Assembly: GCF_013386165.1 (NCBI RefSeq)
Contig: NZ_JACAOS010000022.1
Coordinates: forward strand, 413,369-477,368
Direction of reading: 5' to 3'
Length of the DNA stretch: 64,000 bases
Origin: Pseudomonas gingeri
GTDB lineage: Bacteria > Pseudomonadota > Gammaproteobacteria > Pseudomonadales > Pseudomonadaceae
A program made the translations under genes and the position numbers. The notes under the pieces were generated by a model. That model saw only the letters and a list, made by a program, of their open reading frames with translations. It did not search any database and was not told the origin of the DNA. How positions within the stretch are numbered: position 1 is the first letter of the stretch; the number at the start of each line of letters is the position of its first letter. Positions 44,305-52,487 of the stretch are shown here, one piece after another.

Positions 44305-44336
44305 TAAAAAAAGCCCGGACATGCCGGGCTTTTTTG
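44305..44336. terminator. Bidirectional terminator between rnfH and bamE
   Basis: AGCCCGG (44312-44318) pairs with CCGGGCT (44324-44330). An A-run precedes and a T-run follows, so it can end both convergent transcripts. Confidence 0.9.
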
Positions 44337-44346
44337 TGTCGCCGTT

Positions 44347-44874
44347 TTACTGCGGTGTGGTGTCCAGAGGTTCTGGAGCCGGGACCGGTACGGCTTTCAC
44401 GCCGTCGACGTCCTTCTGGATCTGATCCAGCAGCGAACCCGGCTTGGCCGGTTTCTCAGGTTGTGGCTTCTCGGCGTTCTGCACCGGAGCATTCACCGTC
44501 GTGCCGCTGTCCTTGCCCAGGATCTCTTCGTCGCGGCTTACGCCGGGCTTGAAGTCGCCGGACAGGCTGGCGAGTTGATCGTTGGCATTGAACACCAGGC
44601 TGATGCGCTCCTGCTGGCGTTCACCGCCACCGGGTTGCAGGCTATACAGGTAATCCCAGCGATTGGGGTGGAATGTATCGACCAACAGAGGGTTGCCCAT
44701 GATAAACCTTACTTGCTTGCGGGTCATTCCCGGGCGCAACTGGTCTATCATGTCCTGCGTGACGACATTGCCCTGTTGGATGTCGATTTTGTAAACCCCG
44801 GGGAATGAACAACCGGCGAGTGCGAGCAGTCCCACTAAGGTAAAACTGGTTAGCAACAGCTTGGTGTTTTGCAT
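44347..44874 (-). CDS. bamE: Outer-membrane assembly lipoprotein BamE (OmlA)
   Basis: This 175-residue lipoprotein has lipobox Leu-Ala-Gly-Cys, with Cys22 as the acylated residue. The SmpA/OmlA domain follows: Gly-Asn-Val-Val-Thr-Gln-Asp-Met-Ile-Asp-Gln-Leu-Arg-Pro-Gly-Met-Thr-Arg-Lys-Gln-Val, then Asn-Pro-Leu-Leu-Val-Asp-Thr-Phe-His-x-Asn-Arg-Trp-Asp-Tyr. It stabilises the Bam machine that folds outer-membrane proteins. The C-terminal 60 residues are an extra low-complexity Pro/Lys/Glu tail, longer than in E. coli BamE (113 residues). It is divergent from fur, as in P. aeruginosa (omlA-fur). Confidence 0.95.
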   Translation of the reverse strand: MQNTKLLLTSFTLVGLLALAGCSFPGVYKIDIQQGNVVTQDMIDQLRPGMTRKQVRFIMGNPLLVDTFHPNRWDYLYSLQPGGGERQQERISLVFNANDQLASLSGDFKPGVSRDEEILGKDSGTTVNAPVQNAEKPQPEKPAKPGSLLDQIQKDVDGVKAVPVPAPEPLDTTPQ

Positions 44875-44971
44875 CGGTGGGCGACTTCCACTATCTTGGC
44901 TGGGACAACGTAAACCCCGATCATACCCGTATTAAGAGAAGCTGCGAAGCAGCATCGCGAGAAAGCTGACC

Positions 44972-45379
44972 ATGGTTGAAAATAGCGAACTACGTAAAGC
45001 CGGCTTAAAAGTGACTCTGCCACGGGTCAAGATTCTGCAAATGCTCGATTCTGCCGAGCAGCGTCACATGAGCGCCGAGGATGTCTACAAGGCGCTGATG
45101 GAAGCTGGCGAGGATGTTGGCCTGGCAACGGTCTACCGAGTACTGACCCAGTTCGAAGCGGCCGGGTTGGTGGTTCGCCACAATTTCGATGGCGGCCATG
45201 CGGTATTCGAGCTGGCGGACGGCGGGCACCACGATCATATGGTCAACGTGGATACCAGCGAGGTGATCGAATTCACCAGCCCGGAAATCGAGAAGCTGCA
45301 GAAGGCTATCGCCGAAGCACACGATTTCGAGTTGGTGGATCACAACCTGGTGCTGTACGTGCGCAAGAAGAAGTCGTAA
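44972..45379 (+). CDS. fur: Ferric uptake regulator
   Basis: This 135-residue dimeric metalloregulator binds Fe2+ and represses iron acquisition. The winged helix (about 1-80) has Leu-Pro-Arg-Val-Lys-Ile-Leu and Gly-Leu-Ala-Thr-Val-Tyr-Arg-Val-Leu-Thr-Gln-Phe. Metal ligands lie in Gly-Gly-His-His-Asp-His (about 86-91) and around Glu and His in the C-terminal half. The structural Cys pair of many Fur proteins is missing, as in other pseudomonads. It is divergent from bamE and followed by a strong terminator. Confidence 0.97.
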   Translation: MVENSELRKAGLKVTLPRVKILQMLDSAEQRHMSAEDVYKALMEAGEDVGLATVYRVLTQFEAAGLVVRHNFDGGHAVFELADGGHHDHMVNVDTSEVIEFTSPEIEKLQKAIAEAHDFELVDHNLVLYVRKKKS

Positions 45380-45410
45380 GTCTGTCGCGAATAGCGGTTC
45401 GCGGAGCGAT

Positions 45411-45443
45411 CGAAGGCGACCTTAGGGTCGCCTTCGTGCTTTT
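45411..45443 (+). terminator. Terminator between fur and recN
   Basis: An 11-bp perfect stem (CGAAGGCGACC at 45411-45421 with GGTCGCCTTCG at 45426-45436, TTAG loop) is followed by TGCTTTTTG. It ends the fur transcript. Confidence 0.88.
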
Positions 45444-45478
45444 TGTTGCCGGATTTTTCTTGGAGTAGATCTCCGGGC

Positions 45479-47152
45479 TCAAGCCTTGGCCGTGATCACC
45501 ATTTTTTTCGCGTGGGCCAGGGATTCCTTGGTCAGGTCAATGCCCCCGAGCATGCGTGCGACTTCTTCGATCCGCTCGGTCTTGCTCAGCTTCGAGACCG
45601 CTGTGCGGGTGGCATCGCTGCCGCGCATCTTGTGCACGAACAGATGATGGTGTCCTTGGGCGGCCACCTGGGGCAGGTGCGTGACCGTCAGGACCTGTCC
45701 GCGGTCGCCAAGGCGGCGCAGCAACTGGCCAACAATCTCGGCGGTCGGGCCACCGATACCCACGTCCACTTCGTCGAACACCAGGGTCGGGATGCGTGAG
45801 GTTTGCGCGGTGATGACCTGGATCGCCAGGCTGATCCGTGACAGCTCACCTCCGGAGGCGACCTTGGCCAGTGCCTTGAGCGGTTGGCCAGGGTTGGCGC
45901 TGACCAGCAGTTCGACCTGCTCAAGGCCATAAGGCAGCAACTCGTTGCTGGTGTTGGCGTGCAGTTCGATGCTGAAGCGGCCGCCGGGCATGCCCAGCCG
46001 CTGGATTTCCTGTTCCACGGCGCTGGCGAGGCTGCTTGCCGCCTGATGGCGCAGATCGCTGAGATCCCGTGCCCGCTCCTGATAATGCCGGGCATAGGCC
46101 GCGAGCTCTTCGGTCAGGCGCTCGATGGCTTCGTCGTTGGCATTGAGGGTTTCGATTTCATCCAGCAGCTTTTGCTGGAGGGTGGCCACTTCGGTCGGCT
46201 GGATCCGGTGTTTGCGCGCCAGGGTGTAGATCGCGTCCAGGCGCTCTTCAAGCTGTTGCAGCCGCGCCGGGTCGGCATCGAAGTGGTCGAGGAAGCGGTT
46301 CAGTTCGCCGACGGCTTCCTCGACCTGGATCTGCGCGCTGGACAGCAGGTTGGTGGCTTCGCCCAACGCGCCGGAGCCGTTATTGACGCTGGACAGGCGA
46401 TTGAGGCTGGCGGTCAGGGCATTGAGCACATTACCGGAGTCGCTTTCACTGCACTGTTCCACCACCTGTCGGCAAATGCCGAGCAGGGTTTCGGCGTTGG
46501 TCAGGTTCTTGTGTTCCTGTTCCAGGTCCTCCAGCTCGTTTTCTCCCAGGCCGAGGTTCTCGAGTTCTTCGAGCTGGTAGCTGAGCAGTTGGTGGCGGGC
46601 GCGCTGTTCGTCGCCGGAGTTGGAGAGGCGCTCCAGCTCCTGGCGGGTCTGGCGCCAGCGCTGGGCGGCCAGCTGTACCTGGCGGGCGAGATCGGTGGCG
46701 CCGGCGTATTCGTCAAGCAGTCGACGGTGGGTATCGGTTTTCAGCAGGGATTGGTGTTCGTGCTGGCTGTGGATGTCGATCAGCAGTTCGCCGAGGGCCT
46801 TGAGGTCGCCCTGGGGGCAGGGTGAACCGTTGATATAGCCGCGCGAACGACCTTCGGCGGTAATGACCCGGCGCAGGATGCACGGGCCGTCGTTGTCGAG
46901 GTCGCGCTCGGCCAGCCAGGCCCGGGCTTCGGGGATGTCCTCGAGGTCGAAGGTGGCGAGGATATCGGCCTTGTCCGCGCCGGGACGGACCACGCCGCTG
47001 TCGGCGCGATCGCCCAGGGTCAGCCCGAGAGCGTCGAGCATGATCGACTTGCCGGCACCGGTTTCGCCAGTGATTACGCTCATCCCGCGATCCAGTTCCA
47101 GATCGAGATGTTCGACGATTGCGTAGTTATGTACGGACAGGTGCACCAGCAT
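45479..47152 (-). CDS. recN: DNA repair protein RecN
   Basis: This 557-residue SMC-like ATPase acts early in double-strand-break repair. It has an N-terminal Walker A (Gly-Glu-Thr-Gly-Ala-Gly-Lys-Ser, about 30-37) and a central coiled coil (about 155-370). The C-terminal ABC signature is Val-Ala-Ser-Gly-Gly-Glu-Leu-Ser-Arg, and Walker B is Leu-Val-Phe-Asp-Glu-Val-Asp. It is transcribed convergently with fur and divergently from grpE. I did not find a clear LexA box upstream, but the promoter is short. Confidence 0.96.
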   Translation of the reverse strand: MLVHLSVHNYAIVEHLDLELDRGMSVITGETGAGKSIMLDALGLTLGDRADSGVVRPGADKADILATFDLEDIPEARAWLAERDLDNDGPCILRRVITAEGRSRGYINGSPCPQGDLKALGELLIDIHSQHEHQSLLKTDTHRRLLDEYAGATDLARQVQLAAQRWRQTRQELERLSNSGDEQRARHQLLSYQLEELENLGLGENELEDLEQEHKNLTNAETLLGICRQVVEQCSESDSGNVLNALTASLNRLSSVNNGSGALGEATNLLSSAQIQVEEAVGELNRFLDHFDADPARLQQLEERLDAIYTLARKHRIQPTEVATLQQKLLDEIETLNANDEAIERLTEELAAYARHYQERARDLSDLRHQAASSLASAVEQEIQRLGMPGGRFSIELHANTSNELLPYGLEQVELLVSANPGQPLKALAKVASGGELSRISLAIQVITAQTSRIPTLVFDEVDVGIGGPTAEIVGQLLRRLGDRGQVLTVTHLPQVAAQGHHHLFVHKMRGSDATRTAVSKLSKTERIEEVARMLGGIDLTKESLAHAKKMVITAKA

Positions 47153-47312
47153 AAAGACCGCTCCCAGGCTTTAGGTCTGGTTATTTATACAGTGTTTTGA
47201 TTTGTACTGACAATGCTTGCCCTTAGTCCGATTGGCTTGAATTTCGAGGTTTCTTAGCTCGATCTGTAATCTTGCATCGATAGGCTGGGGCACGATTGCC
47301 TGGGTTGCAGCC

Positions 47313-47338
47313 CTTGAACCTGGAAATTGCGGCCCCAT
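47313..47338 (+). promoter_or_regulatory. Sigma-32 (heat-shock) promoter of grpE
   Basis: CTTGAA at 47313-47318 and CCCCAT at 47333-47338 with a 14-bp spacer, the RpoH consensus. It lies 57 bp before the grpE start. Confidence 0.85.
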
Positions 47339-47394
47339 ATATCGGGGCAGACGCGCGAGTCGAGCTCGCGGACGATATTGAAAGGAGGTTTTTT

Positions 47395-47961
47395 ATGGCT
47401 GACGAACAGACTCTGGATTCGCAAAATCAGGAAGCCGGCTCGGCCGCACAGGCTCAGGGTGACGATTTGGCCACCCGCGTGCAGGTGCTCGAAGAGCAGC
47501 TGGCGGCGGCACAGGATCAAGGGTTGCGTGTCGCAGCCGACCTGCAGAACATCCGCCGGCGTGCCGAGCAGGATGTGGAAAAGGCGCACAAGTTCGCCCT
47601 GGAAAAGTTTGCTGCCGACCTGCTGCCGATCATCGACAGCCTGGAGCGTGGCCTGGACCTGTCCAATCCGGACGATGAAAACATCCGGCCGATGCGCGAA
47701 GGCATCGAGCTGACCCTGAAGATGTTCCAGGACACCCTCAAGCGTTATCAGCTGGAAGCCATCGACCCGCACGGTGAACCCTTCAACGCCTCCCTGCACC
47801 AGGCCATGGCCATGCAGGAAAGTGCCGATGTCGAACCGAACAGCGTGCTGAAAGTGTTCCAGAAGGGCTACCAGCTCCACGGTCGCCTGCTGCGCCCGGC
47901 GATGGTTGTGGTCAGCAAGGCAGTGGCGCCGGTTTCGCCGACGATCGACGAGCAGGCTTGA
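47395..47961 (+). CDS. grpE: Nucleotide exchange factor GrpE
   Basis: This 188-residue cochaperone starts at the ATG at 47395, after AAAGGAGG; an upstream in-frame extension to 47296 covers the promoter and is not coding. The N-terminal part is a charged coiled coil. The conserved core includes Asn-Ile-Arg-Arg-Arg-Ala-Glu-Gln-Asp near residue 56, Ala-Asp-Leu-Leu-Pro-Ile-Ile-Asp-Ser-Leu-Glu-Arg-Gly and the C-terminal beta domain with Val-Leu-Lys-Val-Phe-Gln-Lys-Gly-Tyr. It releases ADP from DnaK. It is followed by dnaK 100 bp downstream. Confidence 0.97.
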   Translation: MADEQTLDSQNQEAGSAAQAQGDDLATRVQVLEEQLAAAQDQGLRVAADLQNIRRRAEQDVEKAHKFALEKFAADLLPIIDSLERGLDLSNPDDENIRPMREGIELTLKMFQDTLKRYQLEAIDPHGEPFNASLHQAMAMQESADVEPNSVLKVFQKGYQLHGRLLRPAMVVVSKAVAPVSPTIDEQA

Positions 47962-47982
47962 AATCGGTCGCAAGGCCCCCAT
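47957..47982 (+). promoter_or_regulatory. Second sigma-32-like promoter, for dnaK
   Basis: CTTGAA at 47957-47962 overlaps the grpE stop codon and is followed by CCCCAT at 47977-47982, again with a 14-bp spacer. It lies 80 bp before dnaK and would allow dnaK to exceed grpE in heat shock. Confidence 0.7.
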
Positions 47983-48061
47983 CTACAAGTCAAGCGTTTA
48001 AGTGCTACCGCAGTTGGCCATAACCGCTGCGGCAAAAAAATCAAAGTTTCGGGAGAGTGAA

Positions 48062-49981
48062 ATGGGCAAAATTATCGGTATCGACCTGGGGACTACCAAC
48101 TCCTGCGTCTCCATTCTTGAAAACGGCAAGGCCAAAGTGATCGAAAACGCCGAGGGTGCACGCACCACTCCGTCGATCATTGCCTACGCCAACGATGGCG
48201 AAATCCTGGTTGGCCAGTCGGCCAAGCGCCAGGCGGTGACCAATCCGCATAACACCCTGTACGCGGTGAAGCGTCTGATCGGTCGCAAGTTCGACGAAGA
48301 CGTCGTTCAGAAAGACATCAAGATGGTCCCTTACAAAATCGCCAAAGCTGACAATGGCGACGCTTGGGTTGAAGTGAACGGCCAGAAAATGGCGCCGCCA
48401 CAGATCTCGGCTGAGATCCTCAAGAAAATGAAGAAAACCGCCGAAGACTACCTCGGCGAAGAAGTCACCGAAGCGGTCATCACCGTTCCGGCCTACTTCA
48501 ACGACAGCCAGCGCCAGGCCACCAAGGACGCCGGTCGTATTGCCGGTCTGGACGTCAAGCGGATCATCAACGAACCGACCGCGGCTGCTCTGGCCTACGG
48601 TATGGACAAGGCTCGCGGCGACCACACCGTCATCGTTTATGACCTGGGTGGCGGTACCTTCGACGTGTCCGTGATCGAAATCGCCGAAGTCGATGGCGAG
48701 CACCAGTTCGAAGTGTTGGCCACCAACGGTGACACCTTCCTCGGCGGTGAAGACTTCGACATTCGTCTGATCGACTACCTCGTCGACGAGTTCAAGAAAG
48801 AAAGCGGCATGAACCTCAAGGGCGACCCGCTGGCCATGCAGCGCCTGAAAGAAGCCGCTGAAAAAGCCAAGATCGAGCTGTCTTCGGCTCAGTCGACCGA
48901 CGTCAACCTGCCGTACATCACCGCAGATGCCACCGGTCCCAAGCACCTGAACGTGAAGATTTCCCGCGCCAAGCTGGAAGCCCTGGTTGAAGACCTGGTT
49001 CAGCGCACCATCGAGCCTTGCCGTATCGCGTTGAAAGACGCCGGTATCGACGTCGGCGCGATCAACGACGTGATCCTGGTCGGCGGTCAGACCCGCATGC
49101 CGCTGGTTCAGAAGCTGGTGACCGACTTCTTCGGTAAAGAAGCCCGTAAAGACGTCAACCCGGACGAAGCCGTTGCCATGGGTGCTGCTATCCAGGGCGC
49201 CGTTCTGGCCGGTGACGTGAAAGACGTTCTGCTGCTCGACGTCAGCCCGCTGACCCTGGGTATCGAAACCATGGGTGGCGTGATGACCGCGCTGATCGAG
49301 AAAAACACCACGATTCCTACCAAGAAATCCCAAGTGTTCTCGACTGCCGACGACAACCAGGGCGCCGTGACCATTCACGTCCTGCAGGGTGAGCGTAAGC
49401 AAGCCGCACAGAACAAGTCCCTGGGCAAGTTCGACCTGGCCGAGATTCCACCAGCACCTCGTGGCGTGCCACAGATCGAAGTGACCTTCGACATCGACGC
49501 CAACGGCATCCTGCACGTCGGCGCGAAAGACAAGGCGACCGGCAAAGAGCAGAAGATCACCATCAAGGCCAACTCCGGTCTGTCGGATGAAGAAATCCAG
49601 CAGATGGTTCGCGATGCCGAACTCAATGCCGAAGAAGACCGCAAGTTCGAAGAGCTGGCCAGTGCCCGCAACCAGGGCGACGCCCTGGTGCATTCGACTC
49701 GCAAGATGATCGCCGATGCCGGTGACAAAGTGACCGCTGAAGAGAAGACCGCGATCGAAGCTGCCTTGGTTGCCCTGGAAGCCGCTGTCAAAGGCGACGA
49801 CAAGGCCGCTATCGAAGCCAAGGTCGAAGAGCTGTCCAAGGTCTCCGCGCCTGTGGCCCAGAAAATGTATGCCGAACAGGGCGCCAAGCCTGAAGCCGGT
49901 GCACAGCCTGCCCAGGAAGAAGCGCACCACAAGGACGACGTCGTCGACGCTGAGTTCGAAGAAGTCAAAGACCACAAGTAA
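48062..49981 (+). CDS. dnaK: Molecular chaperone DnaK (Hsp70)
   Basis: This 639-residue Hsp70 starts at the ATG at 48062, after GGGAG. The ATPase domain shows Gly-Ile-Asp-Leu-Gly-Thr-Thr-Asn-Ser (about 6-14), Ile-Val-Tyr-Asp-Leu-Gly-Gly-Gly-Thr-Phe-Asp and Val-Gly-Gly-Gln-Thr-Arg-Met-Pro. The interdomain linker Val-Leu-Leu-Leu-Asp-Val leads to the substrate domain and a helical lid, with the acidic C-terminal Asp-Val-Val-Asp-Ala-Glu-Phe-Glu-Glu-Val motif. It folds and refolds proteins with DnaJ and GrpE and helps control sigma-32. Codon use is strongly biased, as expected of an abundant protein. Confidence 0.98.
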   Translation: MGKIIGIDLGTTNSCVSILENGKAKVIENAEGARTTPSIIAYANDGEILVGQSAKRQAVTNPHNTLYAVKRLIGRKFDEDVVQKDIKMVPYKIAKADNGDAWVEVNGQKMAPPQISAEILKKMKKTAEDYLGEEVTEAVITVPAYFNDSQRQATKDAGRIAGLDVKRIINEPTAAALAYGMDKARGDHTVIVYDLGGGTFDVSVIEIAEVDGEHQFEVLATNGDTFLGGEDFDIRLIDYLVDEFKKESGMNLKGDPLAMQRLKEAAEKAKIELSSAQSTDVNLPYITADATGPKHLNVKISRAKLEALVEDLVQRTIEPCRIALKDAGIDVGAINDVILVGGQTRMPLVQKLVTDFFGKEARKDVNPDEAVAMGAAIQGAVLAGDVKDVLLLDVSPLTLGIETMGGVMTALIEKNTTIPTKKSQVFSTADDNQGAVTIHVLQGERKQAAQNKSLGKFDLAEIPPAPRGVPQIEVTFDIDANGILHVGAKDKATGKEQKITIKANSGLSDEEIQQMVRDAELNAEEDRKFEELASARNQGDALVHSTRKMIADAGDKVTAEEKTAIEAALVALEAAVKGDDKAAIEAKVEELSKVSAPVAQKMYAEQGAKPEAGAQPAQEEAHHKDDVVDAEFEEVKDHK

Positions 49982-50175
49982 TCCACTTGTAGGTCAGCCG
50001 GTTGACTGCTTTTAGGCGGTGACTGGTAGGATGTCGCCGCGCGGGAGCTTGCTCCCGCGTTGGCGTGTCTGGAATAGGCAAATTTTTACAGCATGCGACA
50101 GCGTTCGGGTGCTGATGGTAGGGGCGGGGCTGTTCCAGTCGGGTGTCCCGAACATCCTCAAGAGTGCAAAGAATC
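49982..50175. other. dnaK-dnaJ spacer with a REP-like hairpin
   Basis: The 194-bp gap contains the palindrome CGCGGGAGC-TT-GCTCCCGCG at 50040-50059, a pseudomonad hairpin of the REP type. It may partly stop transcription or protect the dnaK 3' end, so that dnaJ is made in smaller amounts. Confidence 0.7.
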
Positions 50176-51300
50176 ATGGCAAAGCGTGACTATTACGAGG
50201 TATTGGGGGTCGAGCGCGGCTCCAGCGAAGCGGACCTGAAAAAGGCTTATCGCCGCCTCGCGATGAAACATCACCCGGACCGTAATCCGGATGACAAGGC
50301 GTCGGAAGAGCTGTTCAAGGAGGCCAACGAGGCCTACGAAGTGCTGTCCGATTCCAGCAAGCGTGCGGCCTACGACCAGTACGGTCATGCCGGCGTCGAC
50401 CCGAGCATGGGTGGCGGTGGTGCCGGCTTCGGTGGGCAGAACTTCTCCGATATCTTCGGTGATGTGTTCAGTGATTTCTTTGGTGGCGGTCGCGGCGGTT
50501 CCCGTGGCGGCGCACAGCGCGGCAGTGACCTGCGCTACACCCTGGAGCTGAACCTGGAAGAGGCGGTGCGTGGCACGACCGTCAATATCCGCGTCCCGAC
50601 GCTGGTCAATTGCAAGCCGTGCGACGGCTCCGGGGCCAAGAAAGGTTCCGCGCCGATCACCTGCCCGACCTGTGGTGGTATCGGTCAGGTGCGCATGCAG
50701 CAAGGCTTCTTCTCGGTGCAGCAGACCTGTCCGCGTTGCCATGGCCAGGGCAAGATCATTTCCGATCCGTGCGACTCCTGCCATGGTCAGGGTCGTGTGG
50801 AAGAGTACAAGACCCTGTCGGTGAAAGTGCCGTCGGGCGTCGATACCGGCGACCGTATTCGCCTGTCCGGCGAAGGCGAGGCGGGCACCCAGGGTGGTCC
50901 GACCGGCGACCTGTATGTGGTGATCAATGTCCGCGAGCACGATATTTTCCAGCGCGACGGCAAGCACCTGTTCTGCGAAGTGCCGATCAGCTTTGTCGAT
51001 GCAGCCTTGGGTGGTGAGCTGGAAGTGCCGACCCTGGATGGCCGCGTCAAGCTGAAGATTCCTGAGGGTACCCAGACTGGCAAGCAGTTCCGTCTGCGCG
51101 GCAAGGGCGTTGCCCCGGTGCGCGGTGGTGGTGCGGGTGACCTGATGTGCCGTGTGGCCGTCGAGACTCCGGTGAATCTGAGCCGTCGCCAACGTGAACT
51201 GCTGGAAGAGTTCCGCTCCTCCCTGGACGGCGACAGCTCGCATTCGCCCAAGGCCAGCGGTTGGTTCGAAGGCATGAAGCGTTTCTTCGGCGACCTGTAA
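50176..51300 (+). CDS. dnaJ: Chaperone DnaJ (Hsp40)
   Basis: This 374-residue class A J-protein starts at the ATG at 50176. The J domain includes His-Pro-Asp at about residues 33-35. A Gly/Phe-rich linker (about 75-125) follows, then four zinc repeats with Cys-Lys-Pro-Cys-Asp-Gly-Ser-Gly, Cys-Pro-Thr-Cys-Gly-Gly-Ile-Gly, Cys-Pro-Arg-Cys-His-Gly-Gln-Gly and Cys-Asp-Ser-Cys-His-Gly-Gln-Gly, and the C-terminal substrate domains. It stimulates DnaK ATP hydrolysis. dapB follows only 10 bp later, probably in the same transcript. Confidence 0.98.
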   Translation: MAKRDYYEVLGVERGSSEADLKKAYRRLAMKHHPDRNPDDKASEELFKEANEAYEVLSDSSKRAAYDQYGHAGVDPSMGGGGAGFGGQNFSDIFGDVFSDFFGGGRGGSRGGAQRGSDLRYTLELNLEEAVRGTTVNIRVPTLVNCKPCDGSGAKKGSAPITCPTCGGIGQVRMQQGFFSVQQTCPRCHGQGKIISDPCDSCHGQGRVEEYKTLSVKVPSGVDTGDRIRLSGEGEAGTQGGPTGDLYVVINVREHDIFQRDGKHLFCEVPISFVDAALGGELEVPTLDGRVKLKIPEGTQTGKQFRLRGKGVAPVRGGGAGDLMCRVAVETPVNLSRRQRELLEEFRSSLDGDSSHSPKASGWFEGMKRFFGDL

Positions 51301-51310
51301 GGAGCGAGGC

Positions 51311-52117
51311 ATGCAACGTATAGCTGTGATGGGCGCCGCCGGGCGTATGGGCAAGATCCTGGTTGAGGCGGTGCAGCAGCGCGCGCCGCTCACCGGTCTG
51401 ACGGCGGCGATCGTCCGTCCTGGCAGCTCGCTGGTCGGTGCGGATGCCGGCGAGCTGGCCTCGCTGGGGTGCATCGGCGTGCCGTTGTCCGAAGGGCTGG
51501 AGGCGGTGGCGGACAAGTTCGATGTGTTGATCGACTTCACGCTGCCGGAAGTGATGCTGAAGAACCTGGCGTTCTGCCGTAAGGCGGGCAAGGCCATGGT
51601 CATCGGCACCACTGGCCTGGACGCGGCTCAGAAGGCCTTGCTGGCCGAGGCGGGCAAGGACATTGCGATTGTCTTCGCGGCCAACTTCAGCGTCGGCGTC
51701 AACCTGTCGCTGAAGCTGCTGGATATGGCGGCGCGGGTGCTGGGTGAGGATGCGGATATCGAGATCATCGAGGCGCATCACCGGCACAAGATCGACGCAC
51801 CTTCGGGGACGGCGTTGCGCATGGGTGAGGTGATCGCCAAGGCACTGGATCGTGATCTGCAGAAAGTCGCGGTGTACGGTCGTGAAGGTCATACCGGCGC
51901 GCGGGAGCGGGAAACCATCGGTTTTGCCACTGTGCGCGGTGGTGATGTGGTCGGTGATCACACGGTGTTGTTCGCGGCTGAAGGCGAGCGTCTGGAGATC
52001 ACCCACAAGGCTTCGAGTCGCATGACGTTCGCCAAGGGTGCGGTGCGTGCGGCATTGTGGCTGGATGGCAAGGCGCCAGGCCTGTACGATATGCAGGACG
52101 TGCTCGAACTGCACTGA
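51311..52117 (+). CDS. dapB: 4-hydroxy-tetrahydrodipicolinate reductase
   Basis: This 268-residue lysine/diaminopimelate pathway enzyme reduces HTPA with NAD(P)H. Its N-terminal nucleotide site is Val-Met-Gly-Ala-Ala-Gly-Arg-Met-Gly (about 5-13). Gly-Thr-Thr-Gly-Leu and the catalytic Glu-Ala-His-His-Arg-His-Lys-Ile-Asp-Ala-Pro-Ser-Gly-Thr-Ala (about 155-169) with the active His pair and Lys are all present. It connects the chaperone cluster with carAB as in P. aeruginosa. Confidence 0.97.
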   Translation: MQRIAVMGAAGRMGKILVEAVQQRAPLTGLTAAIVRPGSSLVGADAGELASLGCIGVPLSEGLEAVADKFDVLIDFTLPEVMLKNLAFCRKAGKAMVIGTTGLDAAQKALLAEAGKDIAIVFAANFSVGVNLSLKLLDMAARVLGEDADIEIIEAHHRHKIDAPSGTALRMGEVIAKALDRDLQKVAVYGREGHTGARERETIGFATVRGGDVVGDHTVLFAAEGERLEITHKASSRMTFAKGAVRAALWLDGKAPGLYDMQDVLELH

Positions 52118-52138
52118 CAGGTTCGGCGCGGTATTTAC

Positions 52139-52224
52139 TGTGGGAGCTGGCTTGCCGGCGATGGCGTCCGCAAGGGCGGCGCAAGGCTTGAGGGCCTTAT
52201 CGCGAGCAAGCTTGCTCCTACAGG
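52139..52224. repeat. Paired REP elements
   Basis: TGTGGGAGCTGGCTTGCCGG with CGATGGCG after it (52139-52166) faces an inverted, partly diverged partner ATCGCGAGCAAGCTTGCTCC followed by TACAG (52199-52223). It is the same REP family as at 42.8 kb, located between dapB and the carA leader. Confidence 0.8.
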
Positions 52225-52401
52225 GATCGCGTGAGTCGTGGTGGCAAGATGGCCTCCAATCCCCAGTTTCAATCCGCTTGGCGACGCCCTGTCGCATTCC
52301 CTGGCCTTTTCGGCTCATTAGCGGTGGATTAAAAAAGCCTTTTTCTGTAAGCTACAGCTTTAGTGTGTCCACTAAAAGCGCGCAGAATAATTCAGTGAAC
52401 G

Positions 52402-52438
52402 AGCGGGGTGACGTGTCCATACGTCATTCCGCTTTTTT
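52402..52438 (+). terminator. Intrinsic terminator/attenuator in the carA leader
   Basis: AGCGGGGTGACGT (52402-52414) pairs with ACGTCATTCCGCT (52421-52433) with two G-U pairs and a 6-nt loop, followed by six T. It sits about 46 bp before the carA start and inside a small leader ORF, as expected for attenuation control of carAB by ribosome or polymerase behaviour. Confidence 0.75.
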
Positions 52439-52487
52439 ACAACCTGCGATCGCCCTTTCAGGCTTTATTTACGGGAGGTCTTCTTGA
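52413..52487 (+). CDS. Putative leader peptide of carAB
   Basis: A GTG at 52413 with GGGGTGA just upstream opens a 24-codon frame ending in a TGA that overlaps the carA start (TTGA). It begins in the loop-side end of the terminator stem and reads through the whole 3' arm and U-tract. The peptide begins Met-Ser-Ile-Arg-His-Ser and contains two Arg codons, one near the start and one three codons from the end. A longer GTG start at 52395 is less likely. This arrangement predicts coupling of carA translation to leader translation. Expression is inferred. Confidence 0.55.
   Translation: MSIRHSAFLQPAIALSGFIYGRSS

Noticed and set aside
48041..49975. 644-codon minus-strand open frame opposite dnaK
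   Set aside because: Mirror image of highly biased dnaK codons; no independent gene features.
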